A stretch of DNA of 64,000 nucleotides from Kutzneria buriramensis (GTDB lineage Bacteria > Actinomycetota > Actinomycetes > Mycobacteriales > Pseudonocardiaceae). Made by a program: the position numbers and the translations under genes. Numbering within the stretch: position 1 is the stretch's first letter; each line of letters opens with the position of its first letter. The stretch covers positions 310,001 to 374,000 of the forward strand of contig NZ_CP144375.1 in the NCBI RefSeq assembly GCF_043575855.1, given 5' to 3'. Under the pieces are notes generated by a model, which worked only from the letters and a program-made list of their open reading frames with translations, made no database searches and was not told the origin of the DNA. Positions 43,140-51,164 of this stretch are shown here, one piece after another.

Positions 43140-43820
43140 TCGGTCAGCTCCAGCACCACCGGCGCCGGCCTGATCGGGTTTCCTGATGGCGTTGGCATCG
43201 GCACGGTCGGCGCCGTCGTCCCGGGCGGCACGGAGATCACCATCGCCGACGACGGCGAGCTGCTCGTACGCGGACCGCTGGTCATGCGCGGATACCGCAA
43301 CGACCCCGACCGGACCGCCGAAGCGTTCGACTCCGACGGCTGGCTGCACACCGGCGACATCGCGACCATCGACGCCGACGGCTACGTCACCATCGTCGAC
43401 CGCAAGAAAGAGCTGATCATCAACACGGCCGGCAAGAACATGTCCCCCGCCGCCATCGAGAACGCCGTCAAGCTCGCCTGGCCCCTGATCGGCTTCGTCG
43501 CCGCGATCGGCGACAACCGCCCCTACGTCGTCGCGCTGCTCACCCTGGACCCCGACGCCTGCGCCGCGTACGCGGCCAAGGCCGGCCTCGACGACCCGTC
43601 GCCGGCCGCGCTGGCCACCGACCCCGGCCTGCGCGCCGTCATCACGGCGGGAATCGCCGAAGCCAACTCGACGCGGTCGCGCGTCGAACAGATCAAGAAG
43701 TTCGCCATCCTCCCAACCGTGTGGCAACCGGGCGGCGACGAGATCACCCCCACCATGAAGCTCAGGCGCAGACCGATCGCCGAACGCTACGCCGCCGAGA
43801 TCTCCGCGCTCTACGGGTAG
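43140..43820 (+). pseudogene. C-terminal part of a long-chain acyl-CoA synthetase
   Basis: The readable part starts near VGIGTVGAVVPGGTEITIAD and carries GELLVRGPLVMRGYRNDPD, DGWLHTGDIATIDADGY, the hinge VDRKKELIINTAGKNMSP and the catalytic-lysine region ITPTMKLRRRPI. These are the last 220 of about 600 residues of FadD-like AMP-forming ligases. The N-terminal adenylation core is missing and the DNA before it is non-coding, so it cannot adenylate a fatty acid. A separately expressed C-terminal domain is possible but no ribosome-binding site supports it. Confidence 0.7.
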
Positions 43821-43830
43821 GAATCGCCGC

Positions 43831-43847
43831 CGACCCGGACCGGGTCG
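43831..43847. terminator. Palindrome between convergent genes, possible terminator
   Basis: CGACCCGG-A-CCGGGTCG is a perfect 8+8 inverted repeat between the synthetase fragment and the convergent Lrp gene. The one-base centre is short for an RNA hairpin, so a protein site is the alternative. Confidence 0.4.
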
Positions 43848-43868
43848 AACGACGAAAGCCGCGGAACG

Positions 43869-44832
43869 TCAGCGCACGAGGCCGGTTCGTTTGACCGAAC
43901 TCAGGATCGGGGTGACCTCCAGCCCGCGGACGTCGTCGAGCGACCCGATCACCGTGGTGAGGAAGGTGTACAGACCGCCGAGATCGCCGGCGGCGACGGC
44001 CACGAGCAGGTTGGCCGATCCGGTCGTCGCGGCGGTGAAACGCACCTGCGGATGCCGGCTCAGCACTATCCCGGTCGCTTCCATGCGGCCCGGGCCGGTG
44101 GTGATCCACAACAGCGCCTCGCTGATGATGCCGAGCAGTACGAGGTCGACTTCACAGGCCAGGCGCACCATGTGGGCGGACAGCAACGTCGCCAACCGGC
44201 GGCGCACGGTCGACGCGGACGTGTCCAGCATGGCCGCCATCTCGTTGTAGCCCGCGCGCGTTGACGGCCAACCGCTCGATGAGTGCCTCGTCGAAGGGCT
44301 GGATGTCGGGCGCGTCCACGGGGTCGTGCGCATACGGCGCGATGGCGACGAGCTCCTCGGTGGTCAGCAGGCCTCCGGTCCACGCGAATCCGGCGGGGAA
44401 CACCCTCATCAGGTCGTAGGCGTCCCACGACTGGACGTCCGCGGTGGCGGGCAGATCCCGCAGCAGCAACGAGTTGCGGGACTCGGGCCCGTCCAGGAAC
44501 ATCACCGTGCTGATCTCGTTGCCGCCGCCGAGGATGTCGACCCACACCGTGTCGGGCCGCCGCGCCAGTCCCGCGGCGATCGCGTTGATGCGGCTCGGAC
44601 GGCAGCGAATGCGCAGGGCCATCGGCACGATCTGGGCGAACCGAGCGGGATTGCGGACCGCTGTGGGCCGCACTGTGCCGTCCTGCAGGAGCGGCGTGGC
44701 CCGGCGCACGATGGTGCGCTCGGACAGGCCGAGGACCTGGGCGACGGTTCGCCATGACGCCCGCGGCGAGGCCATCAGCACCGCGACGATCCGCCGGTCC
44801 GTCTCGTCCAGCACCTGCCTCGCCTGTCGCAT
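43869..44832 (-). pseudogene. Lrp/AsnC-family double-HTH regulator with a frameshift
   Basis: From ATG 44832 the frame reads DETDRRIVAVLMASPRASWR, LGLSERTIVRRATPLL and a first ligand domain, to LIERLAVNAR near 44255. The second HTH continues in another frame: AGYNEMAAMLDTSASTVRRR, then ATTGSANLLVAVAAGDLGG, TPILSSVKRTGLVR and stop. Joined, it is about 320 residues, like the two intact paralogues in this window. The lesion sits in a GCGCGCGGG run, so a sequencing error is possible. Confidence 0.7.
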
Positions 44833-44850
44833 ATCCACCAGTGTTCCACG

Positions 44851-44928
44851 CTGGACGTCTTGTCTTGAGCAGAACGACCCGGGTATATGTCTGTTTCGGC
44901 CGGTCGACGGTAGACAAGAGGTGTCCAG
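44851..44928. promoter_or_regulatory. Widely spaced inverted repeat in the divergent interval
   Basis: CTGGACGTCTTGTC (44851) and GACAAGAGGTGTCCAG (44913) are inverted copies apart from a two-base insertion. They lie 20-95 bp upstream of the Lrp gene and could be the two feet of an Lrp loop. Confidence 0.4.
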
Positions 44929-44951
44929 CTCCGGCACGGAAGGTGACACCG

Positions 44952-45130
44952 ATGAACGTGCGGAATCGTCCCGTCGTCGACGTCGAGTCGGCCAGCGTCC
45001 AGGGGATCGCGCAGAACGGTGTCGCCGCGTTCCGCGGCATCCCCGACGCGGCCTCCCCGGTGGGCAACCTGCGTTTCGCCCCACCCCAGCGCCACCCGAA
45101 GTGGCCTGGCCTGCGGGACGCTTCCCGTCC
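44952..45130 (+). pseudogene. N-terminal stub of a type-B carboxylesterase
   Basis: After ATG 44952 (AAGGTGAC upstream) the frame reads VQGIAQNGVAAFRGIPDAAS, PVGNLRFAPPQRHPKWPG, LRDAS: the conserved first 55 residues of carboxylesterase/cholinesterase-fold enzymes (FxGIPYA..PPvGxLRF). The 450 or more following residues with the GESAG serine are absent; at 45130 the sequence switches to an antisense amidohydrolase fragment. Confidence 0.65.
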
Positions 45131-45465
45131 CGGCACCTGCTGGTCCGCAGCCCGAGTTCGGCCGCCAACTTCATGTCCCCCGTGACGCTGTCCATTGTGG
45201 ACTCATCTGGGCCGCGCATGCCCAGTGCCATGGTGACCAGGCCGGCGCCGGGCATGGCGGCGCGGACCCGGCGGACCTCGACGTCGATCCGGTCGGTGGA
45301 GGTATCCCGCGCCGTAGCAGAAGATCGACCGCCCGCACGCCGCGCAGGCCGTCGAGGGCGGCGTCGGCGTGCTCGGGGCTCTGCATCGATGCCGTGCTCG
45401 GCCGGCCGGGTGTTGATCGGCGTGCTGAAGGTGTTCTCCGCCATCGTCAGCACGTCGTGCGCGCA
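45130..45465 (-). pseudogene. Fragment of a metal-dependent amidohydrolase
   Basis: Two minus-strand frames carry pieces of a cytosine-deaminase/AtzB-like amidohydrolase: SPEHADAALDGLRGVRA near 45370-45390 and, in another frame, PGAGLVTMALGMRGPDESTM, MKLAAELGLRTS near 45150-45250. The order is correct for the family but at least one shift separates them, and the metal-binding N- and C-termini are missing. It is a remnant. Confidence 0.5.
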
Positions 45466-45483
45466 GATCGGTGATCTGCAGCA

Positions 45484-45654
45484 GTCGTGTACACCCACCA
45501 CGTCACCGGCAACTACGACTATCTGCTCCAGGTCGACGTCGCCGACCTGCCCGCCTACGAGGACTTCCACGCCAACCGCCTCGCCGGACTGCCCGGTGTG
45601 GCCTCGGTGACCAGCTACGTCACCATGAAGACGCTGTCCGCGGAAACGCCCTAA
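45484..45654 (+). pseudogene. C-terminal AsnC ligand-domain fragment
   Basis: VYTHHVTGNYDYLLQVDVAD, LPAYEDFHANRLAGLPGVAS, VTSYVTMKTLS is the end of an Lrp/AsnC protein (the GdyDyll..v.d and iPGV..t.t..v.k pattern). The helix-turn-helix half is missing. Its stop overlaps the convergent amidohydrolase stop by four bases. Confidence 0.65.
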
Positions 45655-47252
45655 CGCACGAGCCGGCCGCCCACGATCGTGTGGATCGGGTTGAGGTCAC
45701 GGAGGACCTCACCGAAGCACGTGGCCGGGTCCCGCTCCCAGACGGTGAGGTCGGCGAGGCGGCCGGGCGTGAGCGTGCCGCGCAGGTGGTCCTCGCCGAC
45801 CAGCCGCGCGGCCTGCGTGGTGTGCAGGGCGACGGCCTCGTCGTAGCTGACGGCGTGCTCGATGCCCTGCACGCCGATGACGGTCTGCCGGGTGGTCATG
45901 CCCCACACCGACCGCATCGCGCCGAACTGCCCCACCGGGAAATCGGATCCGGCGGCGACCAGGCCGCCGCGGTCGATCCAGCCCCGGGCGGGGAACAGCG
46001 CGGCCACCCGCTCCGGCCCCCAGTACTCGCGCTCCACCTCAGCGGTGTCGTGCAGCAGCGGCTGCTGGATGGTCACCGGAATGCCCAGCGCGACGGCGCG
46101 GTCCTGCTGCTTCGGGCCGGCCAGGCCACCGTGCTCCATGACCAGGCTGTTCGCCGGCAGCCCGGGATTCTCGGCGAGGACCTGCTCGTAGACGTCCAGC
46201 AGAACGCGGACGGCCCGGTCGCCGTAGGCGTGCGTGCCGACCCGCCAGCCGCGACGGACCACCGCCGTCACGGCCTCGACCAGCGCCTCTGGCTCCCACA
46301 GTAGCGAGCCGGAGTACGCGTGGTCGCACGCGTACGGATCCTCGGTGGCACCAGCCTCGAGCCCACCGTCGAGGCCGAATTTCAGCCCCCAGACCTGCAA
46401 CCACGGGTCAGCGTTGTAGCGGAAGTCCTCCATGGCGTCGAGCAGCTCCTCCAGCGCCGGGCCGCTGAGGCCGAACGCCGCGATCAAGGCGCGAACCCGA
46501 GTGCTGAGGGCGTTGTCCCGGTGCGCGGCACTCAGCACCGTGTAGTCGTCGAGGGAGACGGCGCAGTCACGAACAGTGCCGATTCCCCTTGCGGCGTACT
46601 GACTGCTGGCCAGGCGAAGGCCATCAACGCGCTGGGCCTGGTCCGCCCTGGGCACGAGGCGCTCCACCAACCCGATGGCACTGTCGATCAGGCGGCCGTT
46701 GAGCCGGCCCTGGTCGTCACGGCCGATCACGCCGCCGGGCGGAACCGGCGTGTCCTCGGTGATGCCGGCCAGGCGCAGTGCGTAGCTGTTCACGACGTCG
46801 TTGTGGCCGCCCCGCTTGACCAGCACCGGGTGGCGGTCGGTGGCCTGGTCGAGCTCGGCGGCGGTGGGCATCCGCCGCTCGGCCAGATTGAGCTCCTGCC
46901 AGTTGGTCGTCGTCCGGATCCACTCGCCCGCGGGCGTGACGGCCGCCCGCTGCCGGATCAGCTCCAGAAACTCGGGGATCGTGCGGGTTTTGTGCACGGG
47001 CACGTCGTGCGCGCTCAGGCCGGCGAAGATCAGGTGCGTGTGGGTGTCGTCGAACGACGGCAGCACCGTGGCGCCGGGCAGCTCCAGGACCTTCGTGCGC
47101 CTGGACACCAGGTCGTCGAGACCCTGGGGATCCGCCGACAGCGCCACGATGCGGTCACCGCGCACCGCCACCGCCCGTTGTGGCGGTTGGCCCGGCACCA
47201 ACGTGTGCACCGCCGCGGCTCGAACGAGCAGGTCAGCACCATGATCAGTCAT
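45651..47252 (-). CDS. YtcJ-like amidohydrolase
   Basis: The protein has 533 residues of the Amidohydro_3 family: PGATVLPSFDDTHTHLIFAG holds the first metal His pair, VLVKRGGHNDVVNSYAL is family-typical, GVGTHAYGDRAVRVLLDVYE and SLVMEHGGLAGPKQQDR carry later His ligands, and AAGSDFPVG the metal-binding Asp. YtcJ proteins hydrolyse amide or related bonds; substrates are mostly unknown. GGGAGTAGACG precedes ATG 47252. It overlaps a small upstream ORF by eight bases and is probably in one operon with it, divergent from TetR at 47490. Confidence 0.9.
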   Translation of the reverse strand: MTDHGADLLVRAAAVHTLVPGQPPQRAVAVRGDRIVALSADPQGLDDLVSRRTKVLELPGATVLPSFDDTHTHLIFAGLSAHDVPVHKTRTIPEFLELIRQRAAVTPAGEWIRTTTNWQELNLAERRMPTAAELDQATDRHPVLVKRGGHNDVVNSYALRLAGITEDTPVPPGGVIGRDDQGRLNGRLIDSAIGLVERLVPRADQAQRVDGLRLASSQYAARGIGTVRDCAVSLDDYTVLSAAHRDNALSTRVRALIAAFGLSGPALEELLDAMEDFRYNADPWLQVWGLKFGLDGGLEAGATEDPYACDHAYSGSLLWEPEALVEAVTAVVRRGWRVGTHAYGDRAVRVLLDVYEQVLAENPGLPANSLVMEHGGLAGPKQQDRAVALGIPVTIQQPLLHDTAEVEREYWGPERVAALFPARGWIDRGGLVAAGSDFPVGQFGAMRSVWGMTTRQTVIGVQGIEHAVSYDEAVALHTTQAARLVGEDHLRGTLTPGRLADLTVWERDPATCFGEVLRDLNPIHTIVGGRLVR

Positions 47253-47469
47253 CGTCTACTCCCACCTCGACCGGACCTGACCGTTCTACGGCCCCGGCGC
47301 AGACAACCGCGCGTTCTTCGGCTGTGAACGGCGGAATCACGCCAAGGAAAACCCTGACTTGCACAACCTGCGACAAATGCCGGTCGCGCGGGACGAGTAC
47401 GTCGATCCGACGCTGTGCTGCCGGCCAGCGGCGGCCGGCCTCCTTCGCGGCATTTGACATCAAAGTCAA
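47245..47469 (-). CDS. Possible small protein upstream of the YtcJ gene
   Basis: The frame encodes 74 residues (SNAAKEAGRRWPAAQRRIDV, VFLGVIPPFTAEERAVVCAG, acidic end). Its stop lies inside the start region of the amidohydrolase (ATGACTGATC), an arrangement usual for coupled genes, and its start lies under the TetR operator at 47466. No family is recognised and there is no clear ribosome-binding site, so it may be only the leader of the amidohydrolase transcript. Confidence 0.35.
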   Translation of the reverse strand: MTLMSNAAKEAGRRWPAAQRRIDVLVPRDRHLSQVVQVRVFLGVIPPFTAEERAVVCAGAVERSGPVEVGVDDD

Positions 47470-47481
47470 GCAACTGTTTGA
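47466..47481. promoter_or_regulatory. TetR operator, copy 1
   Basis: TCAAGCAACTGTTTGA. Its reverse complement, TCAAACAGTTGCTTGA, matches copy 2 at 48130 in 15 of 16 bases. It ends eight bases before the TetR ATG and overlaps the start of the divergent small ORF. Confidence 0.75.
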
Positions 47482-47489
47482 TTTCCCAT

Positions 47490-48110
47490 ATGAAGGCGGG
47501 CAGGACGGACCTACGCCGAGAGGCCGGTCAGCGCACGCGCGACGGCCTACTGGCGGCCGCGTTGGAGCTGATCGCCGAACGCGGTCAGGACGGCGTGACG
47601 CTGCGCGAGATCACCGAGCGCGCCGGTGCCAACGTCGCCGCGGTGAGCTACCACTTCGGGTCGCTGAAGGCGTTGTGCGACACCGCTATCGAGCACGCGT
47701 TGGAGCGCTATCTGGACGCGCAGATCCACGAGCTCGAAGCGCTCGACCCCGCCTCGACGATCGAGGAGTTGGCCGCGGCGTTCGCCCGGCCCATGGTCCG
47801 CGCGCTCGCCGCGGGCGGACGCGACCTGGATGTCATGCGGACCGTCGCGCGCGTGGGTATCGATCCGCCCGAGGGCTGGGACCGGCTGACCCCCAAGTTC
47901 GACGAGAGCCGCACCGTCGCGCTCCGCGTGCTGACGGCACAGGTGCCCGGGGTCGGCGAGGAGCACCTCGTCTTCCGCACGCGCTGCGCGGCCGGGCTGT
48001 TGAACTGGCTCGCGGTCGCGCCGCTGGGGGCCGAGCTCGCCACCACACCGACCGACCAGCTCGAGCGGCAGCTGGTGCCGGTCGTCGCCGGCGCGCTCCG
48101 AGGGGCCTGA
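47490..48110 (+). CDS. TetR-family regulator
   Basis: The protein has 206 residues. The N-terminal helix-turn-helix is RDGLLAAALELIAERGQDGV, LREITERAGANVAAVSYHFG, where the YHFGS end is typical of the CerR/YbiH-type TetR group with its C-terminal domain TetR_C_17-like. ATG 47490 has no Shine-Dalgarno, so translation may be leaderless or weak. Operators of one type flank the gene on both sides, so it likely represses itself, the divergent YtcJ operon and the downstream SnoaL-pirin operon. Confidence 0.9.
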   Translation: MKAGRTDLRREAGQRTRDGLLAAALELIAERGQDGVTLREITERAGANVAAVSYHFGSLKALCDTAIEHALERYLDAQIHELEALDPASTIEELAAAFARPMVRALAAGGRDLDVMRTVARVGIDPPEGWDRLTPKFDESRTVALRVLTAQVPGVGEEHLVFRTRCAAGLLNWLAVAPLGAELATTPTDQLERQLVPVVAGALRGA

Positions 48111-48129
48111 CCAGCCCGAACCCATCAAT

Positions 48130-48145
48130 TCAAACAGTCGCTTGA
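48130..48145. promoter_or_regulatory. TetR operator, copy 2
   Basis: TCAAACAGTCGCTTGA differs from the complement of copy 1 in one base. Its last four bases are the start of the TTGACA -35 box. Confidence 0.75.
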
Positions 48146-48171
48146 CAAGGCCGTCGTCGCCGGCGCAAGAT
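48142..48171 (+). promoter_or_regulatory. Promoter of the SnoaL-pirin operon
   Basis: TTGACA (48142-48147), an 18-bp spacer and CAAGAT (48166-48171) form a good primary-sigma promoter, 45 bp upstream of the SnoaL start. Operator copy 2 covers its -35 box and copy 3 begins just after its -10 box. Confidence 0.55.
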
Positions 48172-48172
48172 T

Positions 48173-48188
48173 TCAATCAAGCGTTTGA
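48173..48188. promoter_or_regulatory. TetR operator, degenerate copy 3
   Basis: TCAATCAAGCGTTTGA contains the halves TCAAGC and GTTTGA found in copy 1 but brought together without the central four bases. Confidence 0.45.
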
Positions 48189-48215
48189 GTTACTACTTGG
48201 GAGAGGGAGAGCATC

Positions 48216-48671
48216 ATGGCCACCGACGCGGAATCCGTGGTCCGGGCCGCCTACCGCGCCGCCGAGGGCGACGTGCTGGACGTGCAGGGGTTCGCCGACC
48301 TGTTCGCCGAGGACGGCGTGTTCAACAACGTCGTCGCCGGCGAGACCTATCGCGGCGGGCACCTGGGCGACATGGTCACTTTCATGGGCCGGCTGGCACC
48401 CGACATCCACCGCGAGTTGCACCGCTTCCACGTGATGGGCAACGTCGTCAGCGTCGAACTGAGCATCCAGGGCACCGTCACCGGGCCGTTCGAGACGCCC
48501 GCCGGCACCATCCGGTCCAGCGGCGCCAAGCTCGACATCCCCACCGCCGACTTCTGGTACGTCGAGAACGGCAAGATCAAGGAGTTCAACTGCTACGTCG
48601 GGATCAGCGTGATGCTGGCCCAACTGGGCGTGCAGCCGGACTTCGCCGCCGCGGTCGGCCGCAAGCCGTGA
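48216..48671 (+). CDS. SnoaL-like protein
   Basis: The protein has 151 residues of the NTF2-like fold: DVQGFADLFAEDGVFNNVVA, TYRGGHLGDMVTFMGRLAPD, HRFHVMGNVVSVELSIQGTV, DFWYVENGKIKEFNCYV. It is a putative cyclase/isomerase-like or ligand-binding protein. GGGAGAGGGAGAG precedes the ATG. Its stop overlaps the pirin GTG (GTGA), so the two are translationally coupled under the TetR-controlled promoter at 48142. Confidence 0.85.
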   Translation: MATDAESVVRAAYRAAEGDVLDVQGFADLFAEDGVFNNVVAGETYRGGHLGDMVTFMGRLAPDIHRELHRFHVMGNVVSVELSIQGTVTGPFETPAGTIRSSGAKLDIPTADFWYVENGKIKEFNCYVGISVMLAQLGVQPDFAAAVGRKP

Positions 48672-49426
48672 AGACCACCACCCCGCTCGTCGACATCCGC
48701 CGCTCCGACAGCCGGTCCGAGACGACGCTGTCGTGGCTGCGCGGCCGTCACTCGTTCTGGGTCGACGGCCGGCCCTACGATCCGAGCAACACTCACCACG
48801 GCCTGCTGCTGGTCAACAACGAGGACATCATCCGCCCAGACGCCGGCTTCGACACCCATCCCCACCGCGACATGGAGATCGTCACCTGGGTGCTCGACGG
48901 GGCGCTCGTCCACCAGGACTCGGTCGGCAACGCCGGCATCATCTATCCGGGACTGGCCCAGCGGATGAGCGCCGGCACCGGCATCATGCACTCGGAGCGC
49001 AACGACTCCTGGAGCCTGGGCGGCGAGCGCCACACCAACCCGGTGCACCTGATCCAGATGTGGATCGTGCCCGACGAAACGGGCGTCACACCCGGCTACG
49101 AACAGTTGGAGATCGACGCGGAGCTGTTGTCCGGCAACCTGGTCACCGTCGCATCCGGCATGCCCGGACACGACTCCGCCATCCGCATCAGGAACCGCCA
49201 TGCCGCACTGCACGCCGCTCGGCTGACTCCCGGGTCTTCGGTGCGGCTGCCCGAGGCACCCCGCCTGCACCTGTTCGTCACGCGAGGTTCGGTCGACGTC
49301 GAAGGCGTCGGCCCGCTGGCCACGGGCGACGCGGCCCGGTTCACCGCGAGCGGCGGACAGCGGATCACCGCCACCGCGCCGGCCGAGATCCTGGTCTGGG
49401 AGATGCACGCCGACCTCGCGATGTGA
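48668..49426 (+). CDS. Pirin-family protein
   Basis: The protein has 252 residues. The two-cupin pirin pattern is present: FDTHPHRDMEIVTWVLDGAL carries the metal-binding His/His, and ERMSAG-type AQRMSAGTGIMHSERNDS the later His and Glu. The second cupin half (GSSVRLPEAPRLHLFVTRGS) lacks ligands, as usual. Bacterial pirins bind iron; some are quercetin dioxygenases. GTG 48668 overlaps the SnoaL stop. Confidence 0.85.
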   Translation: MKTTTPLVDIRRSDSRSETTLSWLRGRHSFWVDGRPYDPSNTHHGLLLVNNEDIIRPDAGFDTHPHRDMEIVTWVLDGALVHQDSVGNAGIIYPGLAQRMSAGTGIMHSERNDSWSLGGERHTNPVHLIQMWIVPDETGVTPGYEQLEIDAELLSGNLVTVASGMPGHDSAIRIRNRHAALHAARLTPGSSVRLPEAPRLHLFVTRGSVDVEGVGPLATGDAARFTASGGQRITATAPAEILVWEMHADLAM

Positions 49427-49473
49427 GCACTGCTCGATTTGGATGACGAAGCCGCAACCTCAGGAGTTTCACG

Positions 49474-50045
49474 ATGAAGAAGCTGCATGGCGCCGCCTTG
49501 ACCCTCGCCATCACCGCCATCGCTGTCACCGGTGGTCTGGGAGTCGCCCACTCGGCGAGCGCCCAACCCGCCGCGGCCAACCAGAATGCCGAGTCCGCGA
49601 CGGACGCCGGACACGGCGTGGAGTTACGCCCCAACGAGCGCGTGGTGAAGGCGTTCCTGCGCGAGGTGATCGACGGCCACAACGGCAGTGCCACCGCCGG
49701 CCTGGTCACCTCGGACGTGGCTTGGCATGGCGGGACGCTCGGGGTGGTCTCGGGTCGAGCCGCCGTCGAGGGCTTGTTCACCGCCGTCGTGACCGCGCTT
49801 CCCGACCTGCACTCCACCACCTACGACGTCGTGGCCCAGGGCGACAAGGTCGTCGTGCGCCAGGTGATCACCGGCACCCAGAAGGGCGCCGTCATCGGCA
49901 CCCGGCGAGCGGGCGCACCGTCACCTGGGACGCCCTCGACCTGTTCGTGCTGCGCGACGGCAAGATCAGCCAGATCTGGGCCGGCGACGACTGGACCGCG
50001 ATCCTCAACGACACGGGAACGTACAAGGCGCCCTGGATCGGCTAG
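49474..50045 (+). pseudogene. Exported SnoaL-like protein with a frameshift
   Basis: A signal peptide (KKLHGAALTLAITAIAVTGG, VAHSASAQPAA) leads to a SnoaL-like domain: NERVVKAFLREVIDGHNGSA, LPDLHSTTYDVVAQGDKVVV. Near 49908 one C is missing in a CACCCGG run; the other frame continues SGRTVTWDALDLFVLRDGKI, IWAGDDWTAILNDTG and stops at 50045. Restored, it has about 190 residues. The stop TAG lies in the CTAG duplicated by the IS481 element. One-base loss in a C run could be a sequencing error. Confidence 0.75.
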
Positions 50046-51160
50046 CTGTACTGCCCGGGGAGGTTGTGAACGGGCGGACACGTGAACCGATGATCTTGGA
50101 ATGAGGGAGGGCCTTCCGGTTCGGTGTGGATTGCGACATCTGCACCGACGACCGAAAGGCCCTCATGCCCCACCGTAACGCCCCGCTGTCCGAGACCGGC
50201 AGACTGCGCCTGGCCCGGTGCGTCGTGCACGACGGTTGGCCGCTGCGTCGGGCCGCCGAGCGGTTCCAGGTCTCGGTCTGCACGGCGAAACGCTGGGCCG
50301 ACCGCTACCGCGAGCTGGGCGTGGCCGGCATGGCCGACCGGTCCAGCCGGCCCCGCACCAGCCCGCACCGCACCCCGACCCGTGTCGAACGCCGCGTGGT
50401 GAAGGTCCGGGTGCTGCGCCGGTGGGGACCGGCCCGCATCGCCTACCTGCTCGACCTGAACCCGTCCACCGTCCACCGGATCCTGACCCGCTACGGCCTG
50501 GCCCGCCTGACCCACCTGGACCGGGCGACCGGCCGGCCCGCCCGCCGCTACGAACACGACGCGCCCCGGCGACCTGGTCCACGTCGACATCAAGAAGCTG
50601 GGCAACATCCCTGACGGCGGCGGCCATCGGGTCCACGGCCGTACCGTCGGCGGCCGCAACAGCAGCGCCCACCGCGATCCCACGCGTCCCCGTGTCCGCA
50701 GCAACCGGCCCAACCTGGGCTACAGCTACCTGCACAACGCCGTGGACGACCATTCCCGCCTGGCCCACACCGAGATCCTGCCCGACGAGAACCGACAGAC
50801 CGCGGTCGCGTTCTGGGGACGGGCACAGGAGTTCTTCACCGCCCACGGGATCACCGTCGCGCGGGTGCTGAACGACAACGGGGCCTGCTATCGCTCACAT
50901 CTGTGGCGTGACGCGCTGACCGCCGTCGGGGTCGTCCACAAACGCACCCGCCCCCGCCGCCCACAGACCAACGGCAAGGTCGAACGGTTCAACCGCACCC
51001 TGCTCGACGAATGGGCCTACGCCCGCCCCTACCGGTCAGAGACCGAACGCCGCCAGGCCCTGCCGCGGTGGCTTCACATCTACAATCACCACCGCGGCCA
51101 CACCGCACTCGCGGGTCTCCCACCCGCCAGCCGCGTTCCCAACCTCACGGATCAGTACAG
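50046..51160 (+). mobile_element. IS481-family insertion sequence in a CTAG target
   Basis: The element is 1115 bp. Left end CTGTACTGCCCGGGGAGGTT and the complement of the right end CTGTACTGATCCGTGAGGTT match in 16 of 20 bases, and matching continues inward. CTAG flanks both sides (50042-50045 and 51161-51164) as the target duplication. It holds one IS481 transposase gene that has a frameshift. It lies exactly between two convergent genes whose stop codons share the CTAG. Confidence 0.9.
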
Positions 51161-51164
51161 CTAG
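50165..51164 (+). pseudogene. IS481-family transposase with a frameshift
   Basis: The N-terminal helix-turn-helix part (SETGRLRLARCVVHDGWPLR, AERFQVSVCTAKRWADRYRE) reads to HDAP near 50564. An extra C in GCGCCCCGGC then shifts the frame; the catalytic half GDLVHVDIKKLGNIPDGGGH, YLHNAVDDHSRLAHTEI, VLNDNGACYRSHLW and RRPQTNGKVERFNRTLLDEW (DDE residues) continues in the other. The joined protein of about 330 residues is normal for IS481. The stop codon TAG (51162-51164) is supplied by the target CTAG, not by the element. Inactivation or sequencing error are both possible. Confidence 0.8.
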
